DNA of 64,000 bases from positions 310,001 to 374,000 of the forward strand of contig NZ_VFSD01000001.1 in the NCBI RefSeq assembly GCF_014332515.1, in the 5' to 3' direction. The position numbers and the translations under genes are program-made. Source of the stretch: Pontibacter beigongshangensis (lineage in GTDB: Bacteria; Bacteroidota; Bacteroidia; Cytophagales; Hymenobacteraceae). The notes under the pieces were generated by a model. That model saw nothing but the letters and a program-made list of their open reading frames with translations. It had not been told where the DNA came from and did no database searches. Shown here piece after piece: positions 35,795 through 44,822 of this stretch; the first letter of the stretch is position 1, and each line of letters begins with the position of its first letter.

Positions 35795-38700
35795 TTGCGT
35801 ATCGTTCTAGTCCTGTTACCACTCTTCAAAATGGTAAATTCGGGTGTCTCTATCCTTTCCGGTGTCGGTGCGGTGTTTTTGGCTATCGTGCCTAAGTGCT
35901 TAATGATCTCGGCAGGTAGTTTGGCCTGCGCTGGTTTGGCGTGTGCCGTTTTACTCTCTGCCTGTAAGGTTTGCAGCCTTTCGGGTAATTCCGGATTCAT
36001 CATCACCCCCGTACCCATCAGCAAATCATCTAAGGCATAGCGCACAATGGCTTTCTGGTTGTCGCCGTTGATCGCCTCCAGTAGCTTCAGGTGTTTGGCC
36101 GTGGCTTTGGAGTTGACCGCGTACAGGTACTCATTGCCCTCGTACTGTGCGATTTCCTTGCCGGTAACGTTATCGTATAAGCCGACCCCGCCCTGGCTGT
36201 GCTTGGCCCCTTTGATCTCAAAGCCGCCCCCCTTTGCAAAGGTTGGAACGGTCGTGCTTTGCAAGGCCCTGGCTTTCGCGGCCAGGAAGGTGCCGAACAT
36301 GGTCGCAATCAGGGCAATGGCCCCGGCCAGTCCGACCGGCCCCAATGGTGCCATTACCGCATAAATCTCTGTAGATGCTGTAATAAGGTTGGAGGCCTGC
36401 ATGGCCGAATCCAGGGCAATCTGCGCCCGTTGCGCCTTCTGCTGATCCCGGAAGGCCTGCTCCCTTTGTTGCTTCAGGATGTTGTACTCCTGCTGCTTGG
36501 TTTCCACGTTGGAGGCGAAGCCCTGCTCATTGAGCAATATTTCGCGGTCTAATTCCCTGCCTTTTTCATCTATCGCCTGCGTAAGCCCCTGCACCTGCTT
36601 TTCGTGCATGGCTACGGTTTCGGCTAGGAAGTTTTGCAACTGGCCTAATGTCTCGCCGATGGCATACTTTACCGCGTCCATCTGCTCGTCATCCAAGCCT
36701 AAGAGCTTCTGAAGGCTGAACTTGTTGCGGCTGGCCTGTAAATCTCCTAGTTGCTGATTCAATCGGTTAATCTCGTTTTCTAGCTGTAACGCCCGAATCT
36801 GATCTTCTTTATCAGCACTATTGGCAACTAAGGCAAGGCGTTCCTCATTGGCCTTTATCTGTATCTGCAAGAGCCTTTCCTGTAGCAGTTCCTCGGCCTG
36901 TACGCGGCTCAGGGTGTCCGGCAAAGTATTCTCAGCAAGGGCAGTATCAAACTCTTCATTCTGGTTAATGCGCCTTTCCTGCTGGTTTCTTCTGAGGGCT
37001 ATCTTTTCGCGTTCCTTCTCTACCTCTAAGGCTATGGCTAACTCTTTTTTGCTGGCCTCCAGTGCCGCCCGAATCTGCGCATCATACTTGGCCTCCAGTT
37101 GAGCCATTTCCTTAACGTCAGAATCTTTCTGTGTTTCCAGTATCTTCGCCCTTTCATCTTCCTGCATTTTGGTTAAAGCATCAAAATAGCGTTTGTTGGC
37201 AGCGAGGGAAAGCGCGTTTACCTGTACCTGCTGCTCTACCGATAACCCTACAGGTTTACCTGCCAGCTTCTGCTGTTTCTCAATGCTGTCTACCAGCGCA
37301 TCAATCTGCTTTAACTCGGCTTCTAACACGGCTTTCAGATAGGCTTCGCTGTTTTTATCCAGCATATCAAGCCTTGCTTTTGCTGCCTCGTTCTCCAGTT
37401 TCTCCAGTTCTTTGTATAAGTCCTGTAGGGCTTTCTTTCTTTCGGCAAGTTCTTCCTTGCTGGCTTCCTTGTTGGCCTTAATCCGGGCTTTGTTGGTGGC
37501 TAGTGCCTCTTTCTGTGCGTTGGCCTCTGTCTCTTTGAGCTTCCTGGCGTTGGCGGCTTTCTCCTCCTTCTCCTTTTTGGCAGCGTCTTTGGCTATGCTC
37601 TCGTTGTACCCTTTGGTGAAAGCGTCCCCAAGTCCGGCCCCTAACTCCTTTATTTTGGCAAAGTTTACTACGATTCTGGAAGGGTTTGCCAGTGTCTCAA
37701 AGGTCAGGTAGGCTATCTCGCCTACGTCTTTCAATACCTGCCATAAACCCATCATTACCGCCCTAGCCTTCTCGCTGTTCTTGTACAGCAGCACCAAGCC
37801 GCCTACTAAAGCAGCTACCCCTGCCACAACTAAACCAATAGGGTTTGCGGTCATAGCGGCATTTAAAAGCCACTGTGCAGCGGCTGCGCCTTTGGTGGCG
37901 GCTGTTCTGGCCTTCTCTACCGCTGCATAGTAAATGGTGGTGGCGGCTGTCTTGATGTTGGCAGCGTTCAGGGCTATGAGGGCAACCCCTAACGCGTAAA
38001 AGGCTTCCTTATTCTCTTTCAGGAAGGAGGGCAACTCTCTTAGAACCGCAATAACCTGCATCACGAATTTAAGCGTGGCGTTTAAGGCATTGTTTAGCCC
38101 TAACTTAACCGCACTGCTGATGTCTGCCGTTTCCTTTGCCAGCTCGTTCTGCGTGGCGGCTAATTCGGTATAGCTGGCGGTCAGTTCCCGCTGCTTAATC
38201 ACAAACTCGCTGGTGGTGTCTATCAAGTCCTCAGAGCTTGTCTTGATGTTCTGCAAGGATTTGATATACTCCAAGCCTGCGTCCTCCCCTGGCCCCCCGA
38301 ATACGTCTGTGATGACAGTCTGGGTTTCCTGTGCCGTTAGCGCGGTGTTATCCAGCCCCTCACTGATGGTTTTCAGTGCGTCAACCGTAGAAATACTGCC
38401 ATCGTTAATCCCTTTGAACAGTTTATCCGTGAACTCCTTGCCAAAGGCGTTCTGTAGTGCCTCGCTGGTGGCTTTGGTCTGCTCTCTGATTCTTAAACCG
38501 AACTCTTTCACCACATCGGCCCCCTTATCAGAGAAAATACCCTGTTCAGCAGATTGTGATATAACCGAAATAAGTTCATCGGCACTGGCTCCGGCTGCCT
38601 GAAACTGTGGCGCGTATTCCCGTACCTGGTCTAGCAGGTCACCCCCGGCATCGGCCCCGGCCAGAAACCCGTTCTCAATCTGCTGCAAGGCTTCTATCTG

Positions 38701-39498
38701 TGTGATACCGAAGGCTTTCGCGGCTGCATTGCTGGCTAACAGTACTTCCTGATAGTCTTTCCCGTAAGCATCCGCTACACCTTTCAGTTTAGCGGTTAGT
38801 TCGTCCAACCCATCGCCCTGCGCCCCGGTCAGGCTGGCAATACTGGCCCGTAGCTTAATAACCTGCTCATTGGTGTCACTTACCCCCCCTGCAAAGGACA
38901 GAATCTTATCAACGGCAAAGAAAGCGGCTATACCTGTGCCTATGCCTACCATCATACCCTGCAAGCCGCCTACCTTCTCAATGGCGTTGCCCATTTCATC
39001 AAAGCCTTTCTTTCCTCGGTTGGTGAGCTGGCTTATCTGCTTTTCGGTTTCCTCCAGCTTCTGGTTGTACTTGGTAATGATGCGTGTATCAGTGGCTTTC
39101 TCTACAATAGCCTTGTAGCTGTCCATCTTGATCTTTAGCTGCATAATGGACTTATCCAGCTTGGTAGCGGCTTTGTCTGTGCGGTCAAGCCCTGCGGCCC
39201 CTTCCTTGCCTGCCGTTTTCAGGGTGTTATCCAGCGATTGCATAGAGCTATCGAGCCGCTGAACGGTCTTTTGGTGGTTCTGCGCGGCCTGATCTATTTT
39301 ACGGTAGGATTGCACACCTTCGTTTAATGACTTGTTATAGCTTTCAGTAGAGGCGGCTACACCGGAGAAAACGGACTTGCCGGAGGTTTGCATCGCCTGC
39401 GTTTTGTCGGTTACCTCCCCCATCAAGGCGGCGGTTCGCTGCAGCCCCTGTATGGTGCCGGTTAAGTCTAAATCAATCTCCTGCCGTACTGTTCCCAT
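35791..39498 (-). CDS. Tail tape measure protein
   Basis: The longest gene of the element, 1235 residues, and thus a tail roughly 185 nm long by the usual length rule. The N-terminal ~250 and the 640-1050 region are strongly helical with coiled-coil repeats (EELAERKKALQDLYKELEKL). The middle has the hydrophobic, Ala/Gly-rich membrane-type segment seen in tape measures (PIGLVVAGVAALVGGLVLLY, about 565-585), and another lies near the C-terminus (GPVGLAGAIALIATMFGTFL). The N-terminus has the TGTIQGLQRTAALMGEV pattern common to TMPs. It follows the tail chaperones as expected. Confidence 0.92.
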   Translation of the reverse strand: MGTVRQEIDLDLTGTIQGLQRTAALMGEVTDKTQAMQTSGKSVFSGVAASTESYNKSLNEGVQSYRKIDQAAQNHQKTVQRLDSSMQSLDNTLKTAGKEGAAGLDRTDKAATKLDKSIMQLKIKMDSYKAIVEKATDTRIITKYNQKLEETEKQISQLTNRGKKGFDEMGNAIEKVGGLQGMMVGIGTGIAAFFAVDKILSFAGGVSDTNEQVIKLRASIASLTGAQGDGLDELTAKLKGVADAYGKDYQEVLLASNAAAKAFGITQIEALQQIENGFLAGADAGGDLLDQVREYAPQFQAAGASADELISVISQSAEQGIFSDKGADVVKEFGLRIREQTKATSEALQNAFGKEFTDKLFKGINDGSISTVDALKTISEGLDNTALTAQETQTVITDVFGGPGEDAGLEYIKSLQNIKTSSEDLIDTTSEFVIKQRELTASYTELAATQNELAKETADISSAVKLGLNNALNATLKFVMQVIAVLRELPSFLKENKEAFYALGVALIALNAANIKTAATTIYYAAVEKARTAATKGAAAAQWLLNAAMTANPIGLVVAGVAALVGGLVLLYKNSEKARAVMMGLWQVLKDVGEIAYLTFETLANPSRIVVNFAKIKELGAGLGDAFTKGYNESIAKDAAKKEKEEKAANARKLKETEANAQKEALATNKARIKANKEASKEELAERKKALQDLYKELEKLENEAAKARLDMLDKNSEAYLKAVLEAELKQIDALVDSIEKQQKLAGKPVGLSVEQQVQVNALSLAANKRYFDALTKMQEDERAKILETQKDSDVKEMAQLEAKYDAQIRAALEASKKELAIALEVEKEREKIALRRNQQERRINQNEEFDTALAENTLPDTLSRVQAEELLQERLLQIQIKANEERLALVANSADKEDQIRALQLENEINRLNQQLGDLQASRNKFSLQKLLGLDDEQMDAVKYAIGETLGQLQNFLAETVAMHEKQVQGLTQAIDEKGRELDREILLNEQGFASNVETKQQEYNILKQQREQAFRDQQKAQRAQIALDSAMQASNLITASTEIYAVMAPLGPVGLAGAIALIATMFGTFLAAKARALQSTTVPTFAKGGGFEIKGAKHSQGGVGLYDNVTGKEIAQYEGNEYLYAVNSKATAKHLKLLEAINGDNQKAIVRYALDDLLMGTGVMMNPELPERLQTLQAESKTAHAKPAQAKLPAEIIKHLGTIAKNTAPTPERIETPEFTILKSGNRTRTIRK

Positions 39499-39662
39499 TA
39501 TCTAAAAGGTATAAAGTCCTTAATCTCGGTTAACTCTGCTGCGAACCCCTCGCACGTTCTTTCCATGTTGCGCCCGTAGCTTCTGGCCTTCCTGTACTTC
39601 AGGAGGAGAAAAACACAGCCGGCTAATGTCAGGAGGTTTGTAAGTATCAGTGCTGCTATCAT
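39498..39662 (-). CDS. Small single-span membrane protein, 54 aa
   Basis: ATG 39662 overlaps the TGA of the frameshifted chaperone frame (ATGA), which fixes the start; a TTG further upstream is in frame but less likely. The protein is an N-terminal transmembrane helix (MIAALILTNLLTLAGCVFLLL) followed by a basic stretch (KYRKARSYGRNMER) and an acidic tail. Its stop is directly at the tape measure start. Function unknown. Confidence 0.6.
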   Translation of the reverse strand: MIAALILTNLLTLAGCVFLLLKYRKARSYGRNMERTCEGFAAELTEIKDFIPFR

Positions 39663-40353
39663 TTCAGGCGTTCTATCTGTTGCTTTTTCTGCTCTGTCCA
39701 AATGTCCAGGACGCGGTAAAACTCTTCTATCTCCATTTCTTTGAGGCTCTGGAAATCATCGGCATTGCCTTCCGACACGCTCCACAGGAGTTTAGCCCAA
39801 TAATCGTCAATATCCTTGCGTACATGGTGGATGTACTTTAGGTCACCTAGTTCAGCACCCTTCCGGTTTCCAAAATGGTGCGGGAAAGTTTTTCGTAAAC
39901 GTCCCTGTAGCCCACTGCTGAAGCGGCTGCCTGCATCAAAAAAAAATCAGCCACAATCCCGGCCTCCTGCCAGTCACTGATCTTCTTTTTGGCCGCTGCC
40001 TCATCATACACGCGCGGGTTTTCACCGTCGGCATTAATGAACAGGGTGCAAACCTCAAAGGCTTGTACCTGATTATCGCTTATCTTGGTCAGTCCCTCAA
40101 TGGCATTGTACACCAGCACCGAACAGGCACCGAACTCCATTTTTTGAAGGTGTGCCCATAGCTGCGTGAGCATCTGGTGAAAGCCCTGCGTATTCAGCCC
40201 GAAACCATAGGTAGCTGTCAATTTCTGATAGGCTGCCATACGTCCGGTACTTATCTTATCAGTCACATTGTACCAGGTGCCGTTTGCCTGAAAGCGTTTG
40301 GTATCGAGTGGCAGTTCTACTAATTCGGTTCCCTGCATTATATCTTTGTCCAT
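39659..40353 (-). CDS. Tail assembly chaperone, -1 frameshift (GT-type) fusion
   Basis: Shifting -1 on the T9 run at 39938-39946 keeps the frame open past the G stop for about 95 codons to TGA 39659, giving a protein of about 231 residues. The extension has normal protein composition (DIDDYWAKLLWSVSEGNADD, FQSLKEMEIEEFYRVLDIW, EQKKQQIERLK) and its stop overlaps the next start as ATGA. There is no independent start codon for the main part of this region. Both facts argue that it is expressed as a G-T fusion as in many siphophages. Confidence 0.7.
39847..40353 (-). CDS. Tail assembly chaperone, short (G-type) product
   Basis: 168 residues, mostly helical, placed between the head completion/tail-tube region and the tape measure, where lambda gpG and its relatives lie. 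The product begins MDKDIMQGTELVELPLDTKRFQ and ends TGRVLN at TAG 39847. It would bind the tape measure during tail assembly. A T9 run 31 codons before the stop provides a -1 slippery site that yields a longer fusion, listed separately. The family assignment is by position, length and the frameshift architecture. Confidence 0.65.
   Translation of the reverse strand: MDKDIMQGTELVELPLDTKRFQANGTWYNVTDKISTGRMAAYQKLTATYGFGLNTQGFHQMLTQLWAHLQKMEFGACSVLVYNAIEGLTKISDNQVQAFEVCTLFINADGENPRVYDEAAAKKKISDWQEAGIVADFFLMQAAASAVGYRDVYEKLSRTILETGRVLN
39938..39946 (-). promoter_or_regulatory. Slippery site for programmed -1 frameshift
   Basis: On the minus strand the codons are GAT TTT TTT TTG, giving the heptamer T TTT TTG in the zero frame. 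The P- and A-site tRNAs can re-pair almost perfectly after slipping back one base. Confidence 0.65.
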
Positions 40354-40658
40354 AGGTAAAGTTTTCTCAATAGAGCGGCCAGGAAGATGCCCAAAGCCGT
40401 AAAATACAGATGCTCAAACACGTTGTAGCTTCTGTGATAAATGATTAGGTAGCCCCAGAAGCACCACTGCCCGGCCACGCACAAAGCGCAAGAGATAAGC
40501 GGTTTCAGCCAAAAGACCTGCTCCGGGTATTGATTATATTTAGTTAATGTCCAGTTCTGAAGGCGTTGGTACAGGCCCCCCAAGAGCATTCCCGGCTCTG
40601 TCAGTACCAGGCTGTAGACCACGGCTACCAGTGTGATGCAAAAGGCTGCGTACTCCAT
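40338..40658 (-). CDS. Phage membrane protein, 106 aa
   Basis: Two to three hydrophobic helices (AAFCITLVAVVYSLVL; PLISCALCVAGQWCFWGYLI; LYFTALGIFLAALLRKLYLW). The SCALCVAGQWCFW segment, with CxxC, looks like a conserved motif of small membrane proteins in Bacteroidota phages, function unknown. It overlaps the chaperone gene by 16 bases and is an unusual neighbour for head and tail assembly genes. Confidence 0.6.
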   Translation of the reverse strand: MEYAAFCITLVAVVYSLVLTEPGMLLGGLYQRLQNWTLTKYNQYPEQVFWLKPLISCALCVAGQWCFWGYLIIYHRSYNVFEHLYFTALGIFLAALLRKLYLWTKI

Positions 40659-41227
40659 CAGGTGAAGCTATTGTTAAAGCTGTCGTCAAACTGTCGCGGT
40701 GTCTGGTAGTCAGCAGGCACACACACGGTAAAGCTCACCGACATTCTAAGCCCGAAAGCATCGTAAGGCTTTTGCAGGTACTTCTTCACCCCTGCGTCGT
40801 AGTCGTAACGGCTAAAGAGCTGCTCTCCTTCCGGCAGCAGCTCCGTAAACCGCACCATCACTTGGCTAAAAGTTGTGGTATTGATCGGGCTTTTAAAGAC
40901 CTTCTGTAGCTGTTCAATCAGGTAAGGGGTAACAACCCCGAATCTGGTGTTAACCCACCCTATCAGGACTAAATCAGCTTTGTATTTCTGGCCTAACCGT
41001 GGCTCCTGTAGCTGCGTGGCTCCCCGTTCCTCGAAGTAGACCATCGCATGGCGTTCGGCATCGGGCACGAGGTTCACATGCTCCTTTCTGGCATAGTCCC
41101 AATAGACCGCCTTCGTGTGTTTCTTGCTGTCGTTGTACTTCCAGGCAGAGGCAAGCCCCCCGGCCAGCCAGACAATGTTTGCCTTGCGTATCTCCTGGGC
41201 CAGTTCCTCACAAAGTAGCTGTATCAC
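40658..41227 (-). CDS. Head-tail joining/tail completion protein candidate, 189 aa
   Basis: Sits after the HK97 gp10-like gene with a four-base overlap, the position of tail terminator or neck proteins. The mixed alpha/beta sequence has no clear motif until the C-terminus, RQFDDSFNNSFT, matching the tail of the 33896-35794 product. It begins MIQLLCEELAQEIRKANI. Role is by gene order. Confidence 0.55.
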   Translation of the reverse strand: MIQLLCEELAQEIRKANIVWLAGGLASAWKYNDSKKHTKAVYWDYARKEHVNLVPDAERHAMVYFEERGATQLQEPRLGQKYKADLVLIGWVNTRFGVVTPYLIEQLQKVFKSPINTTTFSQVMVRFTELLPEGEQLFSRYDYDAGVKKYLQKPYDAFGLRMSVSFTVCVPADYQTPRQFDDSFNNSFT

Positions 41228-41691
41228 GTAATGTGCTTTTTAATGATGTCTAAAACGTCTGCCCTGGAATCTTCCAGCAGTTCGGCCTGCTCGGTGTCGT
41301 TGGGCTGCAAAAAGTCCCCGAAACGCCGCATATTGCCAATGATCTTGTCGTCTACCTCCTGATCGGTGCCGCCTACCTGCGCCTGAAACACGCCTTCTCT
41401 CAAAGTGGTGGTGCCTAATACCGCTATCCCGTTCCACATCCGATTGCTTAGGGTCAGATCAACCTTGCCATGTGTGGCGTAGTCCTTGAAGGCTCCGGTT
41501 TTCCTGCCTCCTGAGAAGTAAGGCACCTTGCCTTTGCTCTTATAAGTGGCTCCTTCTATGCCCTGCTCCTTTACCCGCCGTTCCACGACCGCTATCGAAT
41601 CCATTGCGGTACGGCGAACGATCTTAGCCCCTTCGGTTTTAAGCTCGTCAGCGGCTCTCTGAAGCCCTCGTGTAAATTCTAACAGGTTCAT
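41224..41691 (-). CDS. HK97 gp10-like head-tail connector protein
   Basis: 155 residues from the ATG at 41691; the frame is open to 41772 but the longer form would run back through the end of the upstream gene. The start MNLLEFTRGLQRAADELKTEG and the following long helix plus ERRVKEQGIEGA...SGGRKTGAFKD pattern fit the gp10/neck protein family. The four-base overlaps with both neighbours confirm the limits. Role: connects the filled head to the tail. Confidence 0.6.
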   Translation of the reverse strand: MNLLEFTRGLQRAADELKTEGAKIVRRTAMDSIAVVERRVKEQGIEGATYKSKGKVPYFSGGRKTGAFKDYATHGKVDLTLSNRMWNGIAVLGTTTLREGVFQAQVGGTDQEVDDKIIGNMRRFGDFLQPNDTEQAELLEDSRADVLDIIKKHIT

Positions 41692-42635
41692 CTCCCAATA
41701 CTCACTACACGCGGCCCTGAACACGAAAAGCAGGCAGAGTTCTCCACGTTGATTCCCGTTTCCAGCAACCACTGCAGGCGGCTTTCGAACTCCTGCAGCA
41801 GTTCCGCTCGTTTCGCGGCCACGTATTCCAGATTAGTATCATGTTCCTGTGGCTGCACCTCCCCAAAGATGAAGTCACAGAGTACCACGCCTGCCCTATA
41901 GTAGAGCATTCGCGCCATGACCTTCTGCACGTTCTTGTCGGTGGTGTGTAAGCGGGATAGGGTGGTTTCCACATCGCAGCCAATGGTGGCATCCAAACTG
42001 ATACCGGCCGCATAGGAGGCATTGAACCGCATGTAACCGTACAGGGCCGTGTCTTTGGCCCCGCAACCGCAACCGATGGAGTTGTTCTGCAGCTTGACCG
42101 TGCCGGTGGTCTCTACCTCAAAGGTGTATTCGCTGCCGTCTAAGGGAAGCTTTAAAGCCACCTCTACGCCCGTATAGCCGCTTTTGTCTATTTCTATGAC
42201 GTAGCTATTACCGTTCAGGGTCACGATGGCAGAGCCGGTGCCAGAGGCCACCACGCCTATCTTGGAGATATGCAGGTAAGCATCGAGGAATCTGCCGGTC
42301 TTGATGTTGAGTTGGGAGGCAGTTGCCAGGCCAACGCCGGAACGTTGCCCGATGTACCAGTTATGCGGGAAGGTCTGTAGTTTGTGTTCGCCTTTCAGCC
42401 CCCGGATAATGGCCTCTTCTACCAGGTCTAAGGCTTCGGCTCGTGCCAGCACCATGCGGTTGAGGTAGCTTTTAGGCTCATTGCAGGAACCGTACTCCCC
42501 ATCAGAGGCAAAGTAATCGGCTCCAAGTCCCGGTAGCTGGTCGAGGTACAGCCCGCTGTCGGAATCGGAGATATTGACCCCTGTACAAAGCAGGTTCGGC
42601 TTTTGGGTAATGCCTATGGCGGTGATTGCTTGCAT
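41688..42635 (-). CDS. Structural/head completion protein of unknown family, 315 aa
   Basis: Located between the capsid and gp10-like genes, where the head-tail adaptor usually is, but longer than usual adaptors. It contains a mid-protein beta-rich part (YLHISKIGVVASGTGSAIV, SEYTFEVETTGTVKL) and several cysteines (SIGCGCGAK, NSACFSCSG). The beginning (MQAITAIGITQKPN) and later VARMLYYRAG-type helices are not recognised. It may combine an adaptor with a decorating beta domain; this is speculative. Confidence 0.55.
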   Translation of the reverse strand: MQAITAIGITQKPNLLCTGVNISDSDSGLYLDQLPGLGADYFASDGEYGSCNEPKSYLNRMVLARAEALDLVEEAIIRGLKGEHKLQTFPHNWYIGQRSGVGLATASQLNIKTGRFLDAYLHISKIGVVASGTGSAIVTLNGNSYVIEIDKSGYTGVEVALKLPLDGSEYTFEVETTGTVKLQNNSIGCGCGAKDTALYGYMRFNASYAAGISLDATIGCDVETTLSRLHTTDKNVQKVMARMLYYRAGVVLCDFIFGEVQPQEHDTNLEYVAAKRAELLQEFESRLQWLLETGINVENSACFSCSGPRVVSIGR

Positions 42636-42685
42636 GTGGAAGGGTTTAAGAAAGGCAGGCTACACGAATGCAGCCTGCCTGATTA

Positions 42686-43738
42686 TTATACTGCGGCTCC
42701 TTTACGGAAGGCCAACACGCCTGTCAGGTCTGCGTCGCCTATGATCGGGTTCTGCAGCAGGTCGTAGCGAAGGATAAGCTTGTACACATGGTAGTACTTA
42801 TCGTCAATACACTTGAACTGGTACACTACGTCGGCCTCTACCCGGTTGCCAAGCTCAGGAAGCGGCATAGAGTAGTTGTACAGCCCGTTCACACCCAACT
42901 CACGCACGGCGCGGGTGTAGTGGTTCTTAGAGAAGAAGCCCACCGCGTTGCGGTCTACCAGGAAAGCGCGGTCATCCACACCGGCCTTTGCGAAGCCCCA
43001 CATGTCCTCGGTAATATCGAACTGACCGAACAATGACTGCAATCTCACCTGGTCGGCACCAGTGGCACCCACGGCAGAGATAAACATATCATCCCACAGC
43101 AGGCCACCATCCAAGATGTACGGGTCAACGTAGCGGTTCATCATCTGCACCCGTGCCAGGTAAGGCAGCAGGGTTCTGGCTGAATAGTCAGCAGCAGGGA
43201 TAGTGGTATCCCCATCGGCTGCGGTATAGCCGCCTAAGTACTTGTTCACGCCTGCAAAGGTGTCCAGCTTCGCAATAATGCGGCTGTTGGCATCTTCTAC
43301 CAGGGCTTTGCGGGTTTCTAATAACCCCTGGGCCACCAGTTGCTGAAAGCTTACGTCCACATCGCGCAAACCTTCGCCCCATGCAGAGCCGGTTTCCTCG
43401 ATCTTGAAGGTCTTTTCAGTACCGATGGTCAGTCGGTAGTCCTGCGCTCCGGCCTGCAGTTCCGGGCCATCAATAGAACACACGGCAGGGCCGGTGGCTA
43501 TCGGGTCAAAGGTCTGCACCGTTTCATCTCCCAGGGTTAACCAGGTCACGCGCACGTCCACGTCTTTATCGCGTTGGCCGTTCAGGGCCTGCCCGTTGGC
43601 GGTCTGTTTCTGAATGATTGCGTTAAGGGTGTCCGCTTTGGCGGTGAAGTTCTTACGCATCTGGGCATCGCCCCACATGTTTTCCATTGTGGTGCGTACT
43701 TCTCTTAATTTTACGTCGTCAAAGGCTGCTGTTGCCAT
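42686..43738 (-). CDS. Major capsid protein
   Basis: 350 residues in the canonical place after the scaffold gene. The pattern is that of HK97-fold capsids: helical N-arm (KLREVRTTMENMWGDAQMRKN), GPELQAGAQDYRL, ETGSAWGEGLRDVDVSFQQL (spine-helix region), LLPYLARVQMMNRYVDPYIL, and the C-terminal NYSMPLPELGNRVEADVVYQ and PIIGDADLTGVLAFRKG strands. I do not see a separate protease gene. Start ATG 43738; the protein has no long N-terminal delta domain, consistent with a separate scaffold. Confidence 0.75.
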   Translation of the reverse strand: MATAAFDDVKLREVRTTMENMWGDAQMRKNFTAKADTLNAIIQKQTANGQALNGQRDKDVDVRVTWLTLGDETVQTFDPIATGPAVCSIDGPELQAGAQDYRLTIGTEKTFKIEETGSAWGEGLRDVDVSFQQLVAQGLLETRKALVEDANSRIIAKLDTFAGVNKYLGGYTAADGDTTIPAADYSARTLLPYLARVQMMNRYVDPYILDGGLLWDDMFISAVGATGADQVRLQSLFGQFDITEDMWGFAKAGVDDRAFLVDRNAVGFFSKNHYTRAVRELGVNGLYNYSMPLPELGNRVEADVVYQFKCIDDKYYHVYKLILRYDLLQNPIIGDADLTGVLAFRKGAAV

Positions 43739-43772
43739 GTTGGTTTAGTGTTTTAACTGTTTACAATCCGAT

Positions 43773-44630
43773 TTAAGATTGCGCATAGTACAGTTGCTTA
43801 ACCTGTTCTTTCTCAGATGCTGGTGCGTCTGAATCCAGGTATTTAATGTACTCTTCGCGGTTTTTCGGCACAGCTATAGAGGGTGTTGTTGTCTGCTCGT
43901 CTGGTTTTCTGCCAGTTGAGGCGCGTGGTTCGGCGGTCTGCAGGTCAAAGTACTGTGTCGTGATGTTCTTCACCACGTCCTCGAACTTTACCCGGTGCCC
44001 CGTTTCGTTTTCCAGTCTGTCACCATCCGGCTTTAGCACAATAAACTCATTGCCTTCTTTCTGGAACTTGTAGTTTTCAAGCTCCCTAATCAGGATTTGC
44101 TTTTGTGCGGCGGCTCTGTTCGGGTCACTGGAAAGGATCGGTTTCAGGCTTTCAAACTGCTGCAGGCCGATGCTTTTTACCTCGTTGAACAACTCCTTCT
44201 GGGCGTATGCCTCCTCTTTTTCGGCTAGTATCTTCTGATATTTCTCCTCGGCTCTCCTCTCGGCCTCCTGTGCGGCAGTCTCCATCTTGATAAACTCAGG
44301 GTGCTTTTTAATGGCCTCCACTGTGATATCTTTGGCTGGCTTCTGCTCGGTGGCTTTGGATTCGATGACCTCTTGAACTTCATCAATAAGCTCTATGCCC
44401 TTTGTTTCGGATTGGATGTTAAAATCTGCCTTTATCTTATTCTCCCATGCGGTGTTAACCTTGCGCTCCCCTGCTTTGTAGCCGGTGTCTTTAACACTCT
44501 TCACATGGTCGGAATACTTTTTCGTCAGAGCTTCCAAACCTCCATTAGATTCATCTTCCAGAATCTCTTTAATCTCATCTTCATTCATGTTCAGTGCCTT
44601 TGACACGAACGCCAGTAATTTTTCTTCCAT
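43773..44630 (-). CDS. Capsid scaffolding protein
   Basis: 285 residues, highly charged and helical with long coiled-coil runs (ETAAQEAERRAEEKYQKILA), low in aromatic residues, and a C-terminal VPKNREEYIKYLDSD segment with a predicted helix-turn. Composition and position immediately before the capsid are those of GP20-type scaffolds, which guide procapsid assembly and then leave. The start is MEEKLLAFVSKALNM at 44630. Confidence 0.75.
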   Translation of the reverse strand: MEEKLLAFVSKALNMNEDEIKEILEDESNGGLEALTKKYSDHVKSVKDTGYKAGERKVNTAWENKIKADFNIQSETKGIELIDEVQEVIESKATEQKPAKDITVEAIKKHPEFIKMETAAQEAERRAEEKYQKILAEKEEAYAQKELFNEVKSIGLQQFESLKPILSSDPNRAAAQKQILIRELENYKFQKEGNEFIVLKPDGDRLENETGHRVKFEDVVKNITTQYFDLQTAEPRASTGRKPDEQTTTPSIAVPKNREEYIKYLDSDAPASEKEQVKQLYYAQS

Positions 44631-44651
44631 GAGGAATCCAGTTCTTTTGGT

Positions 44652-44822
44652 TTACTTTTTGCCTTCCTTCACCTCTTCCGGTGCTTTGGCGGTTTTGATG
44701 TTGGATTTGCTTTCCTCAACCGTGATATGAGGATTATTCTTTTTCAGGCTGTTGACTTGCTCTATTGTAAGCCCATCTTCCTGATAGCCGTTTTTTGCTG
44801 TGATCTTGTAGGTAGTTGCCAT
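44652..44822 (-). CDS. Small phage protein, 56 aa
   Basis: MATTYKITAKNGYQEDGLTI at the N-terminus, then a Lys/Glu-rich tail. The ATG overlaps the TAA of the upstream gene (TAATG), which supports translation. It probably belongs to the head operon; function unknown. It resembles short phage proteins with a single small beta-hairpin domain. Confidence 0.55.
   Translation of the reverse strand: MATTYKITAKNGYQEDGLTIEQVNSLKKNNPHITVEESKSNIKTAKAPEEVKEGKK

Noticed and set aside
35786..39118. Several plus-strand open frames opposite the tape measure gene
   Set aside because: Ser/Leu-rich shadow frames of a helical, Lys/Glu-rich protein; none has neighbours or start signals on that strand.
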